The notes under the pieces are model-generated. The model made no database searches. It had not been told where the DNA came from and saw only the letters and a list, made by a program, of their open reading frames with translations. Position numbers and translations under genes: made by a program. From Pseudorhodoferax sp. Leaf267 (GTDB lineage: Bacteria > Pseudomonadota > Gammaproteobacteria > Burkholderiales > Burkholderiaceae_C), in the NCBI RefSeq assembly GCF_001422405.1, contig NZ_LMMV01000027.1, positions 85,513 through 149,512 on the forward strand: a stretch of DNA of 64,000 bases, given 5' to 3'. This document shows positions 33,847 to 43,000 of this stretch, piece by piece (positions within the stretch are counted from its first letter, which is position 1; the number at the start of each line of letters is the position of its first letter).

Positions 33847-35289
33847 TCAACGCGACTGGCGCTGCATACCCATGGAGTAGCGACTGCCGTCGGCGTTGAC
33901 GCCGTAGCACTGGGTCTGCCCGCCGCGCTCCTTGGCGCATTCGATCTTGGGCGCGCCGTAGGCGCTGCCGTTGCTGCACGGGATGGACTGGTTGCCCTGG
34001 ATGCCGAGCTTGCCGCCGTCCATGCGGCCCTGGACGGCGCCGCGGCAGGTCGTGCCGTCGGGCCGGCGCAGCAGCACCTCGCCCTGGCCGTCCTTGCTGA
34101 ACTTGAAGGACAGGTCCAGCGGCTGCTTGGTGGTCTTGTCGACCAGGCCGTCGCCGGCCTTCCAGTCGCCTTCGAGGAAGGCCATGGGGCGCGCCTTGTC
34201 GGCCTTCTCGGGCATCTGCATCGCGCCCTGGTTGGGCGGGGGCAGCGGGTCGGTGGCGCGCGGCTCCTTGCTGCGCTCGGGTACCGGGGGGTCGGTGGCG
34301 CGGTCGGCCACGGGCGGCTCGATGGGCGCCGTCTGGCCCGGCACGGACGCAGACGATGCCGGCGGCAGCGCGGCGTCGGGCTGCAGCGTGGGCAGGCGCG
34401 TGTCGTCGGGCGCGGACGCCGATGGCAGCGCCGGGTCTGCGCCGGGCTGCGTGGGCAGCTGCATGTTCGGGCTGGCGTCGCCGCCCGGCGTTGTGGCGCC
34501 AGGCGCGGCACCCGGCAGCGGCGCGGACGGCAAGCCCTGCGGCGCGCTGGCCGCGTCGGCCGGCGCCGAGGCCGGGGCCTGGGGCGCGCTGGCCCCGGGC
34601 AGCACGCGGCCCAGGTCGATGCCGGTGGGCGTGCAGGCGCGCGGCAGCAACAGCAGCAGCGCGAGCAGCAGCAGGGCCAGCAGCAGCCACAGCAGCCACC
34701 ACCACCAGGGCCGCTTGCGCTTTTCCACGGCCGCGGCATCGGGCGGCGCGGCCACGGGCGGCAGCGCAGTGGCTGCGGCCGGCGCGGCATAGCGGGGTGC
34801 CTGGGCCGCCGGGTCCACGCTGGCGCCGCTGTGGTCTTCGAAACCCCAGAACACGATCACCGGCTGGTCGCCGACGAAGTACAAAAAGTCGCCCTGCGCC
34901 GGCACGCGCGTGGCCTGCTCCAGCAGGCTGGCGAACGACGCGGCGCCGCCGGGTTGCGCGCCACCCTTCTCGCGCAGCTCGCGCGCATAGCCCATGAGCT
35001 GCGAGCGCATCACTTCCAGGTCGAGCGCGCGCTCGGCCTGCTCCTCGGGTGTCATCTCGTGCCAGCCGCGCGCGGCGCCGGTCACCTCGGCCGTCCAGCG
35101 CAGCTCGCCCAGGTCGGGGTCGAAGGTGGGTTTGGCGAAGTAGTTGGCCGCGCGCTCGCCGAGCTTGGTCTTGAGCATGGCGCGCAGCTGCACATGGCTC
35201 TGGTAGACGGGCTTGCCGAACGCGCCCAGCGAGCGGTAGCGGTCGATCTTGTCGTGGGCGAGCTGGGCGCCGGTGACGGCGCTGTTCAT
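33847..35289 (-). CDS. srfA: SrfA-family membrane protein
   Basis: A 480-residue protein. The N-terminal domain (1-155) has the SrfA pattern SLGAFGKPVYQSHVQLR and FLYFVGDQPVIVFWGF. A Pro/Ala linker, a very hydrophobic helix at 195-217 (preceded by RKRPWWWW), a long Pro/Ala/Asp linker (220-370) and a small C-terminal domain with four Cys (about 375-480) follow. It should place its N-terminus in the cytoplasm and the Cys-rich domain in the periplasm. Together with srfB and srfC it makes the canonical srfABC order. It is the first gene of the ten-gene leftward operon and is divergent from the protease gene. Confidence 0.83.
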   Translation of the reverse strand: MNSAVTGAQLAHDKIDRYRSLGAFGKPVYQSHVQLRAMLKTKLGERAANYFAKPTFDPDLGELRWTAEVTGAARGWHEMTPEEQAERALDLEVMRSQLMGYARELREKGGAQPGGAASFASLLEQATRVPAQGDFLYFVGDQPVIVFWGFEDHSGASVDPAAQAPRYAAPAAATALPPVAAPPDAAAVEKRKRPWWWWLLWLLLALLLLALLLLLPRACTPTGIDLGRVLPGASAPQAPASAPADAASAPQGLPSAPLPGAAPGATTPGGDASPNMQLPTQPGADPALPSASAPDDTRLPTLQPDAALPPASSASVPGQTAPIEPPVADRATDPPVPERSKEPRATDPLPPPNQGAMQMPEKADKARPMAFLEGDWKAGDGLVDKTTKQPLDLSFKFSKDGQGEVLLRRPDGTTCRGAVQGRMDGGKLGIQGNQSIPCSNGSAYGAPKIECAKERGGQTQCYGVNADGSRYSMGMQRQSR

Positions 35290-35562
35290 GGCATGGCGTC
35301 CACAGGGGCAGGGCCGAACGCATGGGCCGTTGGCAGCTGGGCATCGCGACCGGTGCAGGTCTGGCATGGAACCACGAACGCATCCCCCTTTCAGCGCCGG
35401 TCGCCTTGTAGATGGCCTTGGGTCGTCAACGCAGCGCGCGCTGACTTTACCAGCAGTGACCACGCGCCAAGGGCCGCCCGCGGCCTGCTTTTGCGCCGTA
35501 TCGTGGACGCGCTGCTCCTGTGTACACTGCCCGCCACCCTCCACACCGAGCGCGCAGCAACC
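35290..35562. promoter_or_regulatory. Divergent control region between srfA and the trypsin-like protease
   Basis: This 273-base gap must hold the start of the leftward srf operon and of the rightward protease gene. Leftward, a TTGGCG/TAAAGT pair occurs with a short 15-base spacer. Rightward, a TACACT lies about 30 bases before the protease ATG without a good -35. Neither is convincing; an activator-dependent promoter is likely. Confidence 0.3.
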
Positions 35563-36582
35563 ATGGCTGAACCGTCTCCGCAAGGCGCCTCTCCTGCCCC
35601 CGCGCGCAGGCCGTGGGGCTGGCTTGCCGCCGCAATCGCGCTGGTGCTGCTGCTGGCCGCGGCCTGGTGGTGGTTCCAGGGCCGCACACCCCCCGTCGAT
35701 GCACGCCAGGCCGAGCTGGCCGCAGCGCTGGAGCGCGGCAAGACGCTCACCGCCGAGCTCGCGGCCATCAAGCCCGTCGACCCCCAGGAATGCCCGCCCG
35801 GCGAGATCCGCCAGCCCATCGCCGGCACGCCGGCCGCGCCGGCCTCGGCCGGCGCACCGGCCCCACCGGCCTCCGCCCTGCCCGCCACGGGCAGCATGCG
35901 CCCGCTCAGCGACGGCGCGCTGGCCGAGCACCTGGAGAAGGCCACGGCGCTGGTGCTGGTGCCGGACGGCAACAACCTGGGCATGGGCACCGGCTTCTTC
36001 ATCACGCCCAATTTGCTGGTCACGAACCGCCACGTGGTGGAGGCCAAGTCCAGCGTGCTGCTGGCCAGCAGCGCCCTGAAGACGGTGCGCCGCGCCACGG
36101 TGCTGCGCACGACCACGGGCTCGGACATCGGCACGCCGGACTTCGCACTCGTGCGCATGGAAGAGGGCACGGCCCCGGGCACGCTGGACACGGCCGAGAA
36201 CATCACCAAGCTGGCCGGCGTGGTGGCCGCGGGCTTTCCGAGCGTGGTGGTGCAGAACGACCAGCGCTTTCGCCGCCTGCTGGCCGGCGACGCCGCCGCC
36301 GCGCCCGACCTGAGCCTGACGCAGGGCGCCGTGCAGTCGCTGCAGAGCGGCGCCGGCGGCATGCCGCTGATCGTGCACACGGCCTCCATCGCCAAGGGCA
36401 ACTCGGGCGGCCCGCTGGTCGACGCCTGCGGCCGGCTGGTGGGCGTGAACACCTTCATCAACGTGGACCAGAGCCAGTCGGCCCGCATCCAGTACGCGAT
36501 CCGGGCGCAGGCCATGCATGCCTTCCTGCAGTCCTCGGGCGCGAACGCCCGCAACGACCCGCGCGACTGCTCGCGCGGTTGA
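35563..36582 (+). CDS. Membrane-anchored trypsin-like (S1C) serine protease
   Basis: A 339-residue protein with an N-terminal anchor (residues 18-38), a short coiled coil (45-70), a Pro/Ala linker and a periplasmic chymotrypsin-fold protease. The triad is complete: His157 in TNRHVV, Asp193 in DFALVRM and Ser281 in GNSGGPL. It resembles DegP/HtrA proteases but has no PDZ domain. The anchor, coiled-coil, CPPG and linker layout is close to that of the vWA protein at 16190. It is transcribed away from srfA from a shared intergenic region, so it probably processes or regulates the srf envelope proteins. Confidence 0.85.
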   Translation: MAEPSPQGASPAPARRPWGWLAAAIALVLLLAAAWWWFQGRTPPVDARQAELAAALERGKTLTAELAAIKPVDPQECPPGEIRQPIAGTPAAPASAGAPAPPASALPATGSMRPLSDGALAEHLEKATALVLVPDGNNLGMGTGFFITPNLLVTNRHVVEAKSSVLLASSALKTVRRATVLRTTTGSDIGTPDFALVRMEEGTAPGTLDTAENITKLAGVVAAGFPSVVVQNDQRFRRLLAGDAAAAPDLSLTQGAVQSLQSGAGGMPLIVHTASIAKGNSGGPLVDACGRLVGVNTFINVDQSQSARIQYAIRAQAMHAFLQSSGANARNDPRDCSRG

Positions 36583-36641
36583 GGGCCTGCGGGCCCCGCA
36601 CCTTCCGGCGGCCGGCCCGCCGCCCCTTGAAAGACTTGCCC

Positions 36642-37049
36642 ATGCCCCATCTCGTCGTGCTGTACAGCCCGAACCTCGAAGCCGCGACCGACATGCGCGC
36701 GCTGTGCCGCCAGCTGTCGCAGGCCATGCTGGCGCAGCGCGACGAGGCCGGCAGGCAGCTGTTCCCCACGGGCGGCACGCGCGTGCTGGCTTTCGCCGCC
36801 ACGCACCATGTGGTGGCCGACGGGCAGGACGACTACGCCTTCGTCTACCTGAACCTGCGCATGGCCAAGGGCCGCAGCAGCGCCGTGCAGCAGCAGGCCG
36901 GCGAAGACCTGATCGCCGCGGTGCGCCGGCATTTCGCGCCGATCTTCGAGACGCAGCTGCTGGGCGTGACGCTGCAGATCGACGAGGGCCACGAGGTGTT
37001 CGACGCCAAGCACAGCAACCTGCACCCGCTGTTCGCCAAGCCCGCCTGA
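36642..37049 (+). CDS. 5-carboxymethyl-2-hydroxymuconate delta-isomerase family protein
   Basis: A 135-residue protein of the CHMI family in the tautomerase superfamily. It begins with MPHLVV, giving the N-terminal Pro after Met removal that is the catalytic base in this superfamily. In the homoprotocatechuate pathway the enzyme isomerises 5-carboxymethyl-2-hydroxymuconate. The next gene is an HpaI-like aldolase from the same pathway, but the ring-cleavage and other hpa genes are absent here. The ATG at 36642 follows the protease stop by 59 bases. Confidence 0.8.
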   Translation: MPHLVVLYSPNLEAATDMRALCRQLSQAMLAQRDEAGRQLFPTGGTRVLAFAATHHVVADGQDDYAFVYLNLRMAKGRSSAVQQQAGEDLIAAVRRHFAPIFETQLLGVTLQIDEGHEVFDAKHSNLHPLFAKPA

Positions 37050-37078
37050 ACCTTTCCACCACCAAGACGAGACACGCC

Positions 37079-37885
37079 ATGCACACACCGGTCAACCCCT
37101 TCAAGCAAGCCCTGCGCGCACGCCAGACCCAGATCGGGTTGTGGATGAACCTGGCCGACCCGCTGGCCGCCGAGATCTGCGCCTGCGCCGGCTTCGACTG
37201 GCTGCTGATCGACGGCGAGCATTCGCCCAACGACCTGCGCAGCGTGCTGGGCGCGCTGCAGGCCGTGGCGCCTTACCCCGTGCACCCCATCGTGCGCATC
37301 CCGATGGGCCACGGCCACGTGGGCCAGGCCGCCATCAAGCAGACGCTGGACCTGGGCGCGCAGACGCTGCTCGTGCCCATGGTGGACACGGCCGAGCAGG
37401 CCGCCACGCTGGTGCAGTCCATGCGCTACCCGCCGCAGGGCGTGCGCGGCATGGGCGGGGCGCGTGCCTCGCGCTGGGGCCACATCGCGCGCTACCCGCA
37501 CGAGGCCAACGACCAGGCCTGCCTGCTGGTGCAGGCCGAGACCACGACCGCGCTGGCCAACCTGGACGCGATCGCCGCGACCGAGGGCGTGGACGGCGTG
37601 TTCATCGGCCCGGCCGACCTGTCGGCTTCCATGGGCCATGTCGGCAACCCGGGCCACCCCGAGGTGCAGGCGGCGATCTCGGACGCCATCGCGCGCATCC
37701 TGAAGGCCGGCAAGGCACCCGGCATCCTGTCGCCCGACGAGAGCCTGTCGCGCAGCTACCGCGCGCAGGGCGCCGTGTTCCTGGCGGTGGGGCTGGACAC
37801 CAACCTGCTGGTGCGCCACACCACTGCGCTGGCCGCGCGCTTCAAGGACGCGGTGGCCGACGCGCCCGCCAGCAAGACCTATTGA
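37079..37885 (+). CDS. HpaI/HpcH-family class II aldolase
   Basis: A 268-residue TIM-barrel aldolase. The opening [20 protein letters not shown] and the DGEHSPND segment match 4-hydroxy-2-oxoheptanedioate aldolases; the His of GEH is the expected base, and the VQAET and IGPADLS blocks hold the metal-binding acidic residues. It would cleave 4-hydroxy-2-oxo acids to pyruvate and an aldehyde. Specificity in this family is broad, so HpaI activity is likely but not certain. It lies 29 bases after the isomerase gene. Confidence 0.85.
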   Translation: MHTPVNPFKQALRARQTQIGLWMNLADPLAAEICACAGFDWLLIDGEHSPNDLRSVLGALQAVAPYPVHPIVRIPMGHGHVGQAAIKQTLDLGAQTLLVPMVDTAEQAATLVQSMRYPPQGVRGMGGARASRWGHIARYPHEANDQACLLVQAETTTALANLDAIAATEGVDGVFIGPADLSASMGHVGNPGHPEVQAAISDAIARILKAGKAPGILSPDESLSRSYRAQGAVFLAVGLDTNLLVRHTTALAARFKDAVADAPASKTY

Positions 37886-37998
37886 GCGCGCGCACGCAAG
37901 GTAAACACGGGTAGCGGCTGCGCAGGTCGGCTGGAAGAATGGCGCGCGCCGCGACACGAATGACGTGTACGCGCCCGAATATCCACAGGAGTTCCGAC

Positions 37999-38988
37999 AT
38001 GAGCCTCAACCGCCGCCATCTCATCCAGTCCGCCGGCGCCTCTGCCCTGCTGGCCACGCTGGGCCAGCACGCCATCGCGCAGAACCAGCCCGAGCTGCTG
38101 CGCATCATCACGGGCTTCGCCGCGGGCGGCACGTCCGACACCATCTGCCGCCGCGTGGGCACGCAGCTGGCACCCGCCTACGCCAAGACCGCGGTGGTGG
38201 AGAACCGCACGGGCGCAGGCGGCCAGATCGCGATCCAGTTCGTGAAGTCGGCCGCGCCCGACGGCGCGACCATGCTGCAGACGCCCACGTCGATGCTCAC
38301 GATCTATCCGCACATCTACAAGAAGCTGGCGTACGACCCGCAGGTGGATCTGGCGCCCGTGTCGCTGGGCTGCGTGTTCGACTTCGGCCTGGCCGTGGGC
38401 CCCTCGGTGCCCGCCAGCGTGAAGACCGTGCCCGAGTTCCTGGCCTGGGCCAAGGCCAACCCCATGGGCGCGAACTTCGGCTCGCCGGCCGCCGGCTCCA
38501 CGCCGCACTTCATCGGCGCGCTGCTGGGCAAGAGCGGCGGCGTGGACTTGAAGCACGCGGCCTACCGCGGCACGCAGCCGGCCATGCTGGACCTGCTGGG
38601 CGGCAACGTCTCGGCCGTGTCCGGCCCCATCGGCGACCTGACGCAGCACCTGGCCACCGGCAAGGTGCGCATCCTGGGCGTGTCGGGCAGCAAGCGCAGC
38701 CGCTTCGCGCCCGACGTGCCGACCTACGAAGAGCAAGGCATCAAGGAAGGCACACACAGCGAGTGGTTCGCCTTCTTCCTGCCGGCCAAGACGCCCGCCG
38801 ACATCGTGACGCGCCTGAACGCGGCGCTCAGGACCGCGCTGGCGCACAAGGACGTGGTGGACGGCCTGGCCGGCTTCGGCCTGGAGGCGCAGTCGTCCTC
38901 GCCCACCGAGCTGGCCGACCTGGTCAAGCGCGACACCGCCAAGTGGGCGCCCATCGTGAAGTCCGTGGGCTTCACCGCCGAGGGATGA
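37999..38988 (+). CDS. Bug/TctC-family tripartite tricarboxylate binding protein
   Basis: A 329-residue periplasmic binding protein with a signal peptide (residues 1-28, NRRHLIQSAGASALLATLG, cleavage after AIA) and the TctC pattern: ITGFAAGGTSDTICR, NRTGAGGQIA and VPTYEEQG. These proteins bind small carboxylates; most genomes of this order carry dozens without membrane partners nearby, as here. The ATG has AGGAG 6-7 bases upstream. Its TGA overlaps the next ATG (ATGA), linking it to the ketopantoate-reductase-like enzyme. Confidence 0.88.
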   Translation: MSLNRRHLIQSAGASALLATLGQHAIAQNQPELLRIITGFAAGGTSDTICRRVGTQLAPAYAKTAVVENRTGAGGQIAIQFVKSAAPDGATMLQTPTSMLTIYPHIYKKLAYDPQVDLAPVSLGCVFDFGLAVGPSVPASVKTVPEFLAWAKANPMGANFGSPAAGSTPHFIGALLGKSGGVDLKHAAYRGTQPAMLDLLGGNVSAVSGPIGDLTQHLATGKVRILGVSGSKRSRFAPDVPTYEEQGIKEGTHSEWFAFFLPAKTPADIVTRLNAALRTALAHKDVVDGLAGFGLEAQSSSPTELADLVKRDTAKWAPIVKSVGFTAEG

Positions 38989-39974
38989 CGGCGGACATCC
39001 GCCGCGTCTGCGTCTACGGCGCGGGCGCCATCGGCGGCTGGATCGGCACGCGGCTGGCGCTGGCCGGCTGCGAACTGAGCGCGGTTGGGCGCGGCGCCAC
39101 CTTGGAGGCGTTGCAGACCCACGGCCTGCGGCTGGACCAGGGCGGCCAGACGCACCAGGCATCCGTGCGCGCCAGCGCCGACCCGGCCGAACTCGGCGTG
39201 CAGGACCTGGTGCTGGTGGCCATCAAGGCGCCGGCCATGGCCGACGTGGCGCGCCGCATCGGCCCGCTGCTGGGGCCGCACACCATCGTGCTGACAGCCA
39301 TGAACGGCGTGCCGTGGTGGTTCTTCCAGGGCTTCGGCGGCGACTACGCGGGCCGCAGCCTGGCGGCCGTGGACCCGGGCGGCACCATCGCGCAGGCGAT
39401 TCCCGCGCAGCATGTGGTGGGCTGCATCGTGCACGCGAGCTGCGCGCTGCACGCGCCCGGCCACGCGCGCCACCATTTCGGCAACAGCCTGATCCTGGGC
39501 GAGCCGGCAGGCGGCACCAGTGCGCGCGTGGCGGCGCTGGCCGCGCTGCTGCAGCGCGCCGGCATCGACACCCAGGTGTCCGAGCAAATCCAGAAGGACT
39601 GCTGGTACAAGCTGTGGGGCAACATGACGGTGAACCCGATCAGCGCGCTCACGGGCGCCACGACCGACAGGATCATGGACGACGAGCTGGTGCGCGGCTT
39701 CGTCACCGCCGTGATGCTGGAGGCCAAGGAGATCGGTGCGCGCATCGGCATCCCGATTGCGCAGCAGCCCGAAGACCGGCATGCCGTCACGCGCAAGCTG
39801 GGGGCCTTCAAGACGTCCATGCTGCAGGACGTGGAGGCCGGGCGGCCCGTGGAACTGGACGCGCTGGTGGGCGTGGTGCGCGAGCTCGGGCAGATGACGA
39901 GCGCGCCGACGCCGTTCACGGACGCGTTGATGGGGCTGGCGCGGTTGAAGTTGCGGGGCCTGCAGCTGTATTGA
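38985..39974 (+). CDS. Ketopantoate reductase (PanE/ApbA) family enzyme
   Basis: A 329-residue NADPH-dependent reductase. The Rossmann motif GAGAIGG lies near the N-terminus (residues 11-17), and the family's KLWGNMTVNPISAL block carries the catalytic Lys and substrate-binding Asn. True PanE makes pantoate; the linkage to a Bug protein and aldolase suggests instead a 2-oxo acid in carboxylate catabolism. It is the last gene before the TIR/NB-ARC gene, 49 bases away. Confidence 0.83.
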   Translation: MTADIRRVCVYGAGAIGGWIGTRLALAGCELSAVGRGATLEALQTHGLRLDQGGQTHQASVRASADPAELGVQDLVLVAIKAPAMADVARRIGPLLGPHTIVLTAMNGVPWWFFQGFGGDYAGRSLAAVDPGGTIAQAIPAQHVVGCIVHASCALHAPGHARHHFGNSLILGEPAGGTSARVAALAALLQRAGIDTQVSEQIQKDCWYKLWGNMTVNPISALTGATTDRIMDDELVRGFVTAVMLEAKEIGARIGIPIAQQPEDRHAVTRKLGAFKTSMLQDVEAGRPVELDALVGVVRELGQMTSAPTPFTDALMGLARLKLRGLQLY

Positions 39975-40023
39975 GGATGGACGGGGCGTTGCGGGCGGGT
40001 GCCTCGGATAGCATGGGCTCGCA

Positions 40024-43000
40024 ATGGCCGAGCGCGACCTGATCTTCTTCAGCTACCGGCATGACGAGCAGGGCGCGTTCTGGCTCGGCCGCGTGCTGGA
40101 CTTCCTGAAACCGTTCCGGCTCGGGCACGCGCTGACCGCCTGGTCGGACCTGGACATCCGTACGGGCGATCTCTGGAACACCCGCATCCAGGGCGCCATC
40201 GAACGCTGCAGGGTCGGCGTCCTGCTGGTCAACCACAACTTCTTCGGTTCCGACTACATCTGCCAGCACGAGTTGCCCCGGCTGCTGCGTGACGCCCATG
40301 CCGGCCTGTTGCGGCTGGTGCCGGTGCTGATCGGGCCATGTCCCGACCTGCTGTTGAACCAGCATGGCCTGGACGCCTTCCAGTTCACGCATCCGCTGCA
40401 CAAGCCGCTGCGCGCGACGACCGGCGTGCGGCGCGAGCAGGCGTTGAGCCAGGTCGCGGTCCAGATCCACGAAGCCTTTGGCGGGGCTGCGGCGGCGCAG
40501 CCCGTCGGCCTGCAACGCCCCGCCGGACCAGCGAGCGCCGTGCCTGCCGTGGCCGTTGCCGCAGTTGCGTCACCGGGGGCGCTGCTGGATGTGCCGGCGA
40601 TGGACCTGCGCCATTTCGTCGCGCGGCCCGACGATCTGGCGGCGCTGCGCGGCCGGCTGCTGCGCGGCGAGGCCCATGCCCTGGGCCTGACCGCGGCGGC
40701 CGCCGGGGTCGGCTTGCACGGGATGGGTGGCATGGGCAAGAGCGTGCTGGCACAGGCTCTGTGCCACGACGACCAGGTGCGACACGCCTTTCCAGACGGC
40801 ATCGCATGGGTGGCGCTGGGGCAGCAGCCCGACATCCTGTCGCAGCAGAACCGGTTGCTGCGCCTGTTCGCCCCCGGCGTACCGCCGGCCGACCGCAGCG
40901 ACACCGCGCAGCGGGCGCTGCAGGACGCGCTGCACGACAAACGCGTGCTGCTGGTCGTCGACGACATCTGGGATGCACGGCATTTCGGCGCCTTCGACGT
41001 GCTGGGCGCGCAAAGCCGGATGCTGCTGACGACACGCGATGCGGCGGTGCTGGCCCAGGCCGGCGCACAGCCGCATGAACTGCAACGCCTGCCGGCAGCG
41101 GCGGCGCGCGCGTTGCTGGCCACGTGGTCGGGCCAGGACGCCGAGGCACTGGGGGCGGATGCCGACGCCGTGATCGCGGAAACCGGCGCCCTGCCATTGG
41201 CGCTGGCGCTGGCCGGTGCCCAGGCCGCCGGTGGCCTGGCCTGGGCCACGCTGGCCCGCGAGTTGCGCCAGGGGCGGCTGCGCTTTCTGGACCACCCGTA
41301 CGGCAGCGTCTTTGCCTCGCTGGGCCGCAGCGTCGACCATCTGCCGGCCGCAGACCGCGACCGCTATCTGGAACTCGCGGTGTTCCCGGAGGACGTGGCT
41401 GTGCCGGCCGCGACCGTGCACCGCTTGTGGGCCATGGCCGGCCTGGAACCGGCGGAAGGCGAACGGCTGCTGGGACGCCTGGCGCGCAGCGCCCTGCTCA
41501 GCGTGGAAGGCGCAGGGCCGACGCAGCGCGTCAGCCTGCACGACCTGCAGCACGATTTCGTGCGTGCACGCAGCGACGACCCGGGCGCCTTGCATGGCCG
41601 CCTGCTTGATGCGCACCGCGCGGCGTGGGCCCTGCCGGCCGGGCCTCAGGGCTGGGCCCGCATGCCGCGGGAGGAGCCCTATCTGTGGCATCGGCTCGCA
41701 GCGCATCTGCATGCAGCGGGACGGCAGGAGGAGCTGGAGGCGGCCTTGCTGGATCTGGATGTTCTGCAGGCGCGCCTGGCTTCGCTGACACATGGCGAGC
41801 CGCCCCGGGCCGATGTGTCGGCGTTGGTGGCCGACTGTGCGCTGGCGCGAGAGGGCTCGGCGGCGCAGGTGGTGGGGCGGGCCTTGCAACGCTCGGCCCA
41901 TGTACTGGCCGCGGCACCGGAGCAGCTCGGCCTGCAGTTGTTCGGTCGGTTAGGGCGGGAAAGCGACGCGCTGTTGCAGGCACTGGCGCAGCAAGGCGTG
42001 CACGAGGCTGCGGCGCAGGCTTGGGTGCCGACGCTGCCGGCGCTGCAGCCACTAGGTGGCCAGCTCGCGGTGCTGGGCGACCAGGACTGCCTCGACGCGC
42101 TACTGCTGCCCGATGGCCGTCGCGCGCTGTCTTGGGGAATGGGCGGCACGCTGTACCTGTGGGACCTGGAGCAGCACGGCACGCTCAAGGCGCTCGCTGG
42201 GCATGAGGGCCGAGTCTTTGGCGCACTGCTGCCCGATGGCCATCGCGCGCTGTCCTGGGGGCGCGACGGCACGCTGCGCCTGTGGGACCTGGAGCAGCCC
42301 GGCACGCACCAGACGCTCACTGGGCATGAGGGCGGGGTCAGCGGCGCGCTGCTGCTGCCCGATGGCCGCCGCGCGCTGTCATGGGGCGACGACCGCACGC
42401 TGCGCCTGTGGGACATGGAGCAGCCCGGCAAGCACCAGACGCTCACCGGGCATGAGGACCGGATCCTCGGCGCATTGCTTCTGCCCGATGGCCGCCGCGC
42501 GCTGTCCTGGGGGTACGACCGCACGCTGCGCCTGTGGGACCTGGAGCAGCCCGGCACGCACCAGACGCTCACCGGGCATGCAGGCGTGGTCCTCGACGCT
42601 CTGCTACTGCCCGATGGCCATCGGGCGCTGTCCTGGGAGAGCGACGGCTCGCTGCGCCTGTGGGACCTGGGGCAGCCCGGCACGCACCAGACGCTCACCG
42701 GGCATGAGGGCTGGGTCAGCGGCGCGCTGCTGCTGCCCGATGGCCGCCGCGCGCTGTCCTGTGGGTACGACGGCACGCTGCGCCTGTGGGACCTGGAGCA
42801 GCCCGGCACACACCAGACGCTCACAGGGCATCAGGGCAGGGTCAGGGGCGCGCTGCTGCTGTCCGATGGCCGTCGCGCGTTGTCCTGGGGGGACGACCGC
42901 ACGCTGCACCTTTGGGACCTGCAGCAACCCGGCACGCGTCAGACGCTCACTGGGCACGAGGGCCGGGTCAACGGAGCGCTGCTGCTGCCCGATGGCCGTC

